Source: Patescibacteria group bacterium | GTDB lineage: Bacteria > Patescibacteria > UBA1384 > CAILIB01 | DNA length: 8,387 nucleotides | Reading direction: 5' to 3' | Assembly: GCA_020696955.1 (NCBI GenBank) | Contig: JAJFBK010000022.1 | Coordinates: forward strand, 1 to 8,387 | Shown here: piece after piece, positions 4,127-8,387 of the stretch | Numbering within the stretch: the stretch's first letter is position 1 | Layout: each line of letters begins with the position of its first letter | The notes under the pieces: model-generated | What the model saw: only the letters and a program-made list of their open reading frames with translations | Told to the model about the DNA's origin: nothing | Database searches by the model: none | Made by a program: the position numbers and the translations under genes

Positions 4127-5427
4127 GAGCTTGCCTGTTTTGTGTAGCTAGCGGAGAGCAATTTGTATGATTTTGAGTTCATGGCGATCAAGGTAACGAT
4201 AAGACCGATTATTCCTGTCAGGGTAAATACTAATGCGATTCCCCGTGCCGGCCCAACCCCAAACCAATCCCCAATCAAGTCGACTCCCATGCCGTTAGTC
4301 ATGAAAGGAATAAAGAACAGTTGCGTAACTGGTCCGATGACAAAGGCCATGAGCGGGGAAGCGGATGACTCAACGCTCTGGGCAAAACCGAAAACTCGTC
4401 CCTGGCGCTCAAGGGGCACAACCTTTTGAAGCACTGTCTGCTCAGAAGCCTCGACGAAGGGGATGAGACACATGAATATGAACATGCATACGGTAAGCAG
4501 AACTATAGAAGCCTGAATGGCAAAGAAGATGGAAAGGGTCCAGGTGATGATATTTACCATGAAAAGAGTGCGAAGGGGAAACTTTCCCAGGCCTTTTTTG
4601 GCAATCCAAAACCCTCCTACAATGAACCCAAGACTCAAGAATCCCCAAATCGTGCCCCAAACTTCTACGGACACTAACGAGAGGCCGTAAGCGTCCATGA
4701 GAGACATGAATGTGCCACCCAAAAAGTTGTTGAGCGTGTTAAAGAAGATGAGGCCAAAAAGTCCTGGCACGGCTCCGATGGCCTTGATGGTCCCTGGAAT
4801 ATCCAGTCTCTTGGGCTCTTCATTTTCTCCATGGGACACGCCCTTTTCAGGTATTGGCACGAAGCCTAAGTGAAAGATAGTAAGCAGGGTAAAGGCTATG
4901 GCCAAGAGGAGTACGCCAATCATTCCGCCATAAGCCAGGGCGAATCCGCTGGCAAAGGAAGTGATGGAAAAAGCTATGCCGATCATGGTTCCTGACATTC
5001 CGTTGGCTCGGTCTCGCAGATCTTCAGGAACCAGTAAGGTGACAATGGTGGGAATGGCAATGCTGCGGATATTTCCCACGATGACGCCAAACATAAGAAT
5101 GACCACGAAAAGCCAGAGTAGGACGCTGGAAGGATCCTTAAACGTTTCCGCCGGGGTAAGCAGGTAGAGTGCCAATCCAACCAAAAAGAAGAAGAGGGTG
5201 GCAAGGCTCGAGATAAGCAGGGCTCTTTTCTTCTTATTGTGATCAACGATGGCACCGAACCATAACCCTGAAGCCGCGTTGCTTATCAGGTAGATACCTG
5301 AAACGACGGAGGTAGCCAGGACGGATTTTGTTTCTAGATAAATCCAAAAGATGATGGCGAACCAAACGAAGTTATTCGTTACGGTAGAGATGAGGGCGTT
5401 ACCCAGTACCTGATAAAAATGTTTCAT
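4123..5427 (-). CDS. MFS efflux transporter, DHA3/MFS_3 type, 434 aa
   Basis: Inner-membrane proton-coupled exporter; substrate unknown (family members move macrolides and other drugs). The protein is hydrophobic throughout, with about 12 membrane segments. A charged cytoplasmic loop WFGAIVDHNKKKR (about 56-68) matches the MFS motif A position between helices 2 and 3. A hydrophilic central loop at about 193-210 (PEKGVSHGENEEPKRLD) divides the two halves. VPLERQGRVFGFAQSVESSASPL (337-359 region) is a typical late-loop pattern of DHA3 proteins. Length fits the family. The ATG at 5427 has no clear Shine-Dalgarno; an extended -10 box ends 7 bases before it. It follows the SRPBCC gene on the same strand after a 84-bp gap with a hairpin. 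Its stop codon overlaps the next promoter, so some read-through into the candidate RNA is likely. Confidence 0.9.
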   Translation of the reverse strand: MKHFYQVLGNALISTVTNNFVWFAIIFWIYLETKSVLATSVVSGIYLISNAASGLWFGAIVDHNKKKRALLISSLATLFFFLVGLALYLLTPAETFKDPSSVLLWLFVVILMFGVIVGNIRSIAIPTIVTLLVPEDLRDRANGMSGTMIGIAFSITSFASGFALAYGGMIGVLLLAIAFTLLTIFHLGFVPIPEKGVSHGENEEPKRLDIPGTIKAIGAVPGLFGLIFFNTLNNFLGGTFMSLMDAYGLSLVSVEVWGTIWGFLSLGFIVGGFWIAKKGLGKFPLRTLFMVNIITWTLSIFFAIQASIVLLTVCMFIFMCLIPFVEASEQTVLQKVVPLERQGRVFGFAQSVESSASPLMAFVIGPVTQLFFIPFMTNGMGVDLIGDWFGVGPARGIALVFTLTGIIGLIVTLIAMNSKSYKLLSASYTKQASS

Positions 5428-5434
5428 GCCTGTG

Positions 5435-5443
5435 ATTGTAACA
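5435..5443 (-). promoter_or_regulatory. Extended -10 promoter of the MFS gene
   Basis: TG-T-TACAAT on the minus strand (5/6 box with TGn), followed by seven bases and ATG 5427. No convincing -35. The transcript would be leaderless or nearly so. Confidence 0.45.
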
Positions 5444-5444
5444 G

Positions 5445-5476
5445 AAAAGGCTGCCTTACTGAAGAGGTAGCCTTTT
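5445..5476. terminator. Hairpin between the SRPBCC and MFS genes, probable terminator
   Basis: AAAAGGCTGCC (5445-5455) pairs with GGTAGCCTTTT (5466-5476), 10-nt loop, one position being G-U on the plus strand and A/C on the minus. In the minus direction only a short TTTTC follows, so termination after the SRPBCC gene is probably partial. The plus-strand version is followed by a better T-rich run (to 5494), but no plus-strand gene precedes it. Confidence 0.55.
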
Positions 5477-5511
5477 CATTTTTTCTTAATTTTTGACTGG
5501 AAAGAGCTCCA

Positions 5512-6030
5512 CTAAGCTTTTGCCTGGGTGACAAATTCTTCCAAACGGTCCCAGGTCTCTGTGATTCCAGGAACTACTCCCATCTCGATAACCGTGTCGA
5601 AGTCCTTCGTAGATTCGAACTGGCTATGGCTGAGGATTTTGGTTTTTCCATCTTCTTCCATGAATTCCATAGTAATGGTCGCTCCCGGCATTGCTTCGTT
5701 GATTTCCCCTTCGGCATTGCAGAAATAATCACGGTAAACAAATTTTTCTGGGGATTCGATTTCTTGGAAGATAGTCTTGCCCCAAGATTCTTGGCCGTAG
5801 AATCCCTCAATGGCTTGGTCAGTGCATTTCATGCAGTAGTGCCAAGCGCCCCCTGGAGTAAAACTGAATTCTTTGGTAGTTGTCTCCCAGCCTCGAGGGC
5901 CCCACCACCGTGAAAGGTTATCGGCATTGCTGAATGCGCTCCATACTTTTTCACGAGGGGCATCGAATGTGCGCTCTAGAATGAGGAGGCTGTTTTCTCG
6001 GTCTTGGGTGACTTTCATTTTTTCGGACAT
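5512..6030 (-). CDS. AHSA1/SRPBCC (START-like fold) domain protein, 172 aa
   Basis: Small soluble protein of the Bet v1/SRPBCC fold, AHSA1-like group, which binds hydrophobic ligands or partner proteins in a central cavity; no enzyme activity can be claimed. Diagnostic pattern near the N-terminus: LILERTFDAPREKVWSAF (16-33), then LSRWWGPRGW (39-48), followed by FSFTPGGAWHY (56-66), and a C-terminal helix starting ITETWDRLEEFV (156-167). The whole domain is present and of usual length. The start ATG 6030 is one base from the stop of the ArsR gene, with AAGGA 8 bases upstream, so the two are co-transcribed. ArsR-SRPBCC pairs are a common arrangement, and the SRPBCC protein is probably under ArsR control. 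Confidence 0.9.
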   Translation of the reverse strand: MSEKMKVTQDRENSLLILERTFDAPREKVWSAFSNADNLSRWWGPRGWETTTKEFSFTPGGAWHYCMKCTDQAIEGFYGQESWGKTIFQEIESPEKFVYRDYFCNAEGEINEAMPGATITMEFMEEDGKTKILSHSQFESTKDFDTVIEMGVVPGITETWDRLEEFVTQAKA

Positions 6031-6031
6031 A

Positions 6032-6358
6032 TTATTGTTCCTTTCTTAAAAACTCTTCTAATGAATCAAATCGTTCCTCCCACAGCGACTGGTACCGCCG
6101 GAGATACTCGTCAGCATCTCTAAGGGCTACGGGCGAGGCCTGCACAAACTGTTGCTTACCTTTGCGCCTCTTGATGATCAGTCTGGCTTTTTCCAACACT
6201 CCCAAGTGCTTGGAAATTGCTGCCAAGGTAAGATCATAGGGTTCCGCAACTTCGCTTACCGATAGCTCCTGATCGGCCACCCGTTGAAGGATGTCCCGAC
6301 GAGTAGGGTCGGAGAGGGAAGCGAAGATTAAGTTGAGGCTTAGAGTTTGTTCAACCAT
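6032..6358 (-). CDS. ArsR-family winged-helix repressor, 108 aa
   Basis: Dimeric DNA-binding repressor. LSDPTRRDILQRV (15-27) and the helix-turn-helix LSVSEVAEPYDLTLAAISKHLGVLEKARLI (32-61) are typical of ArsR; KRRKGKQQFVQAS (63-75) is the wing. The protein contains no Cys at all, and the metal-sensing ELCVCDL segment is replaced by ELSVSEV, so it is not a classic thiolate arsenic/cadmium sensor. It belongs with the ArsR proteins found beside SRPBCC genes. The start codon ATG 6358 lies inside a perfect palindrome that also covers part of the -10 box, consistent with autorepression, and the -10 box is only 8 bases from the ATG. It is the first gene of an operon with the SRPBCC gene (1-bp gap). 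Confidence 0.92.
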   Translation of the reverse strand: MVEQTLSLNLIFASLSDPTRRDILQRVADQELSVSEVAEPYDLTLAAISKHLGVLEKARLIIKRRKGKQQFVQASPVALRDADEYLRRYQSLWEERFDSLEEFLRKEQ

Positions 6359-6367
6359 ATAGTTGAA
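6350..6367. promoter_or_regulatory. Probable ArsR operator, 18-bp perfect palindrome
   Basis: TTCAAC (6350-6355), CATATA, GTTGAA (6362-6367): a perfect inverted repeat of the size bound by ArsR dimers. It overlaps the last base of the -10 box (6367), the likely transcription start (about 6360) and the ATG (6358-6356). Confidence 0.65.
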
Positions 6368-6395
6368 TGTTAGAATCTTTGAGGGTTGGTGTCAA
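6367..6395 (-). promoter_or_regulatory. Promoter of the arsR-SRPBCC operon
   Basis: Minus strand TTGACA (6395-6390, 6/6), 17-base spacer, TAACAT (6372-6367, 4/6). Start expected near 6360, only about 2 nt before the ATG, so the mRNA is effectively leaderless. Confidence 0.65.
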
Positions 6396-6406
6396 GCGGT
6401 TATATC

Positions 6407-6448
6407 GTTGGAAAAATGTGAAATATATTACTGCATAGCATATCCAAC
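6407..6448. repeat. Widely spaced inverted repeat upstream of hsp20
   Basis: GTTGGA (6407-6412) and TCCAAC (6443-6448) are complementary with a 30-bp AT-rich interval that contains TATATT. No HrcA/CIRCE element is present. Its role, if any, in hsp20 or arsR control is unclear, and six-base arms can occur by chance. Confidence 0.25.
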
Positions 6449-6500
6449 TTTGGTTTTTTATCACTAAAAATAAAATAAAAGTAAAAAGAAAGGAGAATAT

Positions 6501-6956
6501 ATGGCACTTGTTCCATATCGAAATAGAAATAATGATTGGCCTAGCCGAGTGTTGGAAGACTTCTTCCGTATGCCTGATCTCTGGGAGGACACTGGCTCAG
6601 CAATTAGGGGAGCGGTGGCTGACGTTTATGAGACCGCTGATGACATTACAGTTGAAATGGCGGTTCCTGGAGTAAGTCCTGAGGATATAAATATAAACGT
6701 TACTGGAGATACCCTTACGATTTCCGGTGAAAGCAAAAAGGAAGAAGAGCACAAAGATAAAAAGCGAAACTACTACCAGAAGCAGATTCGCTACGGCAGC
6801 TTCGCTCAATCCGTTGCCTTGCCTGCCGGAGTGCAAGCTGACAAGGCTGATGCCTCATTCAGGAACGGTATATTGAAGATTACTCTTCCTAAGGCCGAAG
6901 AAGCCAAGCCGAAAAGAATCCAAATAAAGGTGGATGACGGAAAGGGGAAGAAATAG
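6501..6956 (+). CDS. Hsp20/alpha-crystallin small heat-shock protein, 151 aa
   Basis: ATP-independent cytoplasmic holdase that binds unfolding proteins as an oligomer. Order of parts: a variable N-terminal arm with SRVLEDFFRMPDLW (15-28); the alpha-crystallin domain at about 38-131, with ADVYETADDITVEMAVPGV, LTISGESKKEEE and the loop-strand YGSFAQSVALPAGV; the signature NGILKITLP (122-130); and a C-terminal tail with the I-x-I anchor IQI (140-142) ending in a Lys-rich flexible end. Length is normal and all hallmark motifs are intact. A strong Shine-Dalgarno (AAAGGAG, 5 bases before the ATG) follows an A-rich leader. It is divergent from arsR and convergent with the propeller gene. No CIRCE or ROSE-type thermometer element is evident, so heat control is not shown by the sequence. 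Confidence 0.95.
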   Translation: MALVPYRNRNNDWPSRVLEDFFRMPDLWEDTGSAIRGAVADVYETADDITVEMAVPGVSPEDININVTGDTLTISGESKKEEEHKDKKRNYYQKQIRYGSFAQSVALPAGVQADKADASFRNGILKITLPKAEEAKPKRIQIKVDDGKGKK

Positions 6957-6968
6957 CAGCTTGAAGGG

Positions 6969-8054
6969 TCATTGAACTTTAAGCACTGCACCGTAAACCA
7001 GGCCGCCGGTTTTTTCGTTGAAATCTCCGTAATACACTCGAATCGTTCCATCGGCTTGAAAATAACCGTCAATATCAGCTCCATGAATGCCAGTGTAGCC
7101 AATTTTCTTCCAGCTTATTCCGTCTGTCGAAGTGGCGGCATAGATTTCGGAATGAGTATTGTAAAACATGATATAGCCGCCCTTTGGATTGGCTAGCACA
7201 AAAGGATGAAGAACCTGCTTCCAGGGTGAGCGGGTAACTGACTCAGTGTTATCAGCCTCCATGGTAAGCGTCGCATCACGAGTCCAGGTCAAGCCGTCGG
7301 AAGAGCTGGCTCCCCATATGATCCCGTCACGCTGATTACTAGCCGCCGTAGTATTTTCATTGAAATACATCCGCCAGGTTTTATCAGGAAGCTGAAAAAC
7401 AGTGGGGCCTTCTACATAATGGGCAGGTGTACGGGGTGAAAGGATGACTCCCGGATCTTTGGTGAACGTCACGCCGTCCTTGCTGAATGAGCTGTACATG
7501 TCGGCCGGAGGGTCGGAAGGTTTTATCGGTTGTACGCCTGGATAATAAAAACGGATTCCGGTAGGTAGTACTACCGCGCGTCCAGTGGCAACTTGGGGAA
7601 TAATGATGTCCTTTTCTTTCTTCCAGGCAATTCCATCAGGAGAAGTGTAGGTGAGATATCCTCCCGGGCCATTGCTTTGCCGGTTGACGTACATCCGGTA
7701 GCCTCCTTCCATGGGTACTACGGTAGGATCAGCATATCCTCCTGAAAGGATAATCTTACCTTCTTCCAGAAGGGAAATTTTTGTTGCTGCCGGAGTAGGG
7801 GATGCCACAGAGGCGCTTGGACTTGGACTTCCAGCTGCATTATTGAGAGAAAGGCCAGAACTTGATTGTCTGTCGGCCTTTTTCGAATTTTTCTTAACTG
7901 CAAGTGCGGTTCCGGCTCCGGCGGCAAGGATAAAGACAATCAAGCCGTATATGAAGAAAGGGCGCCTCTTCTTTTTCTGGGCAGTGACAATTTCGGGAAG
8001 GACGGGGCTTTTAGGCTGATCCGTGGTATCAATGTTCTCTGGCTGATTGTCCAT
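6969..8054 (-). CDS. Membrane-anchored five-bladed-type beta-propeller protein, GH43-like, 361 aa
   Basis: The order is: a cytoplasmic tail with KKKRR (27-31), one membrane helix (about 33-53) with the positive-inside pattern, a Ser/Pro/Ala linker (62-92), then an extracytoplasmic beta-propeller (about 93-361). Four repeats SPDGIAW (138), SKDGVTF (191), SSDGLTW (251) and STDGISW (309) recur every 53-60 residues, each following a strand such as YRMYV, WRMYF, YIMFY or IRVYY. ADP with Asp109 and VEGP with Glu216 resemble the catalytic Asp (base) and Glu (acid) motifs of GH43-type arabinanase/xylosidase propellers, so a surface glycosidase or glycan-binding role is plausible but unproven. No Shine-Dalgarno precedes ATG 8054; a TAAAAT box lies 6 bases upstream. 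It lacks a signal-peptidase site and so stays tethered. Confidence 0.75.
   Translation of the reverse strand: MDNQPENIDTTDQPKSPVLPEIVTAQKKKRRPFFIYGLIVFILAAGAGTALAVKKNSKKADRQSSSGLSLNNAAGSPSPSASVASPTPAATKISLLEEGKIILSGGYADPTVVPMEGGYRMYVNRQSNGPGGYLTYTSPDGIAWKKEKDIIIPQVATGRAVVLPTGIRFYYPGVQPIKPSDPPADMYSSFSKDGVTFTKDPGVILSPRTPAHYVEGPTVFQLPDKTWRMYFNENTTAASNQRDGIIWGASSSDGLTWTRDATLTMEADNTESVTRSPWKQVLHPFVLANPKGGYIMFYNTHSEIYAATSTDGISWKKIGYTGIHGADIDGYFQADGTIRVYYGDFNEKTGGLVYGAVLKVQ
6995..7015 (+). terminator. Possible weak terminator after hsp20
   Basis: AAACC-A-GG (6995-7002), CCG loop, CC-GGTTT (7006-7012): 7 bp with a bulged A, running into six T residues (7010-7015). It lies 39 bp after the hsp20 stop and inside the 3' end of the convergent gene, so its base choice is also under coding constraint. 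Confidence 0.35.
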
Positions 8055-8060
8055 GAAGAC

Positions 8061-8066
8061 ATTTTA
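8061..8066 (-). promoter_or_regulatory. Possible -10 box directly before the propeller gene
   Basis: Minus strand TAAAAT (5/6), then GTCTTC, then ATG 8054. No TGn extension or good -35 is present, so this is weaker than the other close-set boxes in the window. Confidence 0.3.
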
Positions 8067-8127
8067 AAGGTAGGTGATTTCAATATACAGTATTGCTCAG
8101 CTTGGAAGATAGCTATGCTAGGTTAAA

Positions 8128-8143
8128 TCTTTAAATTTAAAGA
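8128..8143. repeat. AT-rich 16-bp palindrome at the end of the hydrolase gene
   Basis: TCTTTAAATTTAAAGA is a perfect palindrome overlapping the stop codon (8137-8139). It could be a weak hairpin in the minus-strand transcript, but no T-tract follows and AT-rich palindromes of this length arise readily by chance. Confidence 0.2.
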
Positions 8144-8387
8144 GAGGCCTTAAAGAAGTCAGTAGTTCGCTGCATGACAGTGGGCCAGGCGCCTGTAAAC
8201 TCGTGTGGTTCTCCGGGATATACGTGGAAGGTTACGGTTTTTCCATTTTTCTTAAGATTATCAACGATTGCCTCTGACCATCTAAGGGGTGTCGATTCGT
8301 CACTCGTTCCATGATGCACGAGTACGGGTACGCTGACTTTGGAAAAGAAGTTCTCAAAAGAAATATTCTTCCAAAACTTAGGATTTG
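8137..8387 (-). CDS. C-terminal end of an S9/prolyl-oligopeptidase-type alpha/beta hydrolase (partial)
   Basis: The frame is open from the window edge (first full codon at 8385) to TAA at 8137-8139, giving 82 residues. VPVLVHHGTSDESTPLRWSE carries the strand and Asp of a Ser-Asp-His triad. LKKNGKTVTFHVYPGEPHEF carries the triad His in the 'Y-P-G-x-x-H-x-F' pattern of S9 peptidases and related dipeptidyl/acylaminoacyl peptidases. The final helix TVMQRTTDFFKASL ends the fold normally. The nucleophile Ser (GxSxG) and any propeller domain would lie upstream, outside the window; the ATG at 8319 is internal, not a start. An esterase or acetyl-xylan-type hydrolase cannot be ruled out. It precedes the propeller gene on the same strand with an 82-bp gap. 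Confidence 0.8.
   Translation of the reverse strand, partial: NPKFWKNISFENFFSKVSVPVLVHHGTSDESTPLRWSEAIVDNLKKNGKTVTFHVYPGEPHEFTGAWPTVMQRTTDFFKASL

Noticed and set aside
4442..4660. 72-aa minus-strand frame and several plus-strand frames within the MFS gene
   Set aside because: They lie wholly inside a clear MFS coding region in other frames, with no ribosome-binding site or recognisable product.
6032..6358. Metal-sensing (arsenic/cadmium) ArsR
   Set aside because: The protein has no Cys, and the CVC motif position reads SVS, so the standard thiolate sensing sites are absent.
6359..6500. CIRCE/HrcA site or ROSE thermometer before hsp20
   Set aside because: No TTAGCACTC-N9-GAGTGCTAA repeat and no anti-Shine-Dalgarno U-U-G-C-U element opposite AAAGGAG were found.
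8119..8319. ATG 8319 as the start of a 60-aa protein
   Set aside because: The frame stays open to the window edge, and the residues before this Met (VPVLVH) are part of the alpha/beta hydrolase strand, so it is an internal Met of a truncated gene.
1..8387. CRISPR array, tRNA, IS element or transposase
   Set aside because: No regularly spaced direct repeats, no cloverleaf with a GGTTCGAATCC-type T arm, and no transposase-like or terminal inverted repeat signatures were seen on either strand.

Overview
The window is bacterial DNA of middling GC with ordinary sigma70-type promoters and the standard stop codons (TAA, TAG and TGA all end genes). Genes are mostly single units or short operons of modest length, and several are unrecognised. 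Five genes have a -10 box so close to the start codon that their mRNAs would be leaderless or nearly so, while others carry a clear Shine-Dalgarno. This mixture and the many orphan genes would fit a lineage distant from model bacteria (a Patescibacteria/CPR member is one possibility), but nothing here fixes the taxonomy.

Layout. Positions 1-99 hold the tail of a probable ABC-2 type permease. 238-906 (+) is an unrecognised 222-aa protein with a structured leader and a good terminator. From 948 to 6358 every gene is on the minus strand. In transcription order (right to left) these are: an ArsR-family repressor (6032-6358), an AHSA1/SRPBCC-fold protein (5512-6030), a DHA3-type MFS exporter (4123-5427), a transcription unit at about 4091-3715 that looks more like a structured RNA than a protein gene, an orphan 153-aa protein (3149-3610), an APH/choline-kinase-like phosphotransferase (2053-3057), a small probable zinc-binding protein (1532-1984) and an orphan 169-aa protein (948-1457). 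A plus-strand Hsp20 chaperone (6501-6956) is divergent from arsR. It converges on a membrane-anchored beta-propeller protein with GH43-like features (6969-8054), which is followed upstream by the C-terminal end of an S9/prolyl-oligopeptidase-type hydrolase (8137-8387, running off the window).

How the parts work together. ArsR and the SRPBCC protein are one operon under a promoter whose -10 box and start codon sit inside a perfect TTCAAC-N6-GTTGAA palindrome, an arrangement expected for autorepression; the MFS gene follows after an imperfect hairpin. Hsp20 is a separate stress-chaperone unit. The APH-like kinase and the zinc-binding protein are adjacent and may be partly co-transcribed.

The most unusual part is the 512-bp gap 3611-4122. 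A perfect TTGACA-17-TATAAT promoter overlaps the stop codon of the MFS gene. It would drive a roughly 377-nt transcript whose first seven bases can pair with a segment near its 3' end, with several hairpins in between and a strong bidirectional terminator. The only sizeable ORF in it has no Shine-Dalgarno, and its stop codon lies just beyond the terminator T-tract. I regard this as a candidate undescribed structured RNA.
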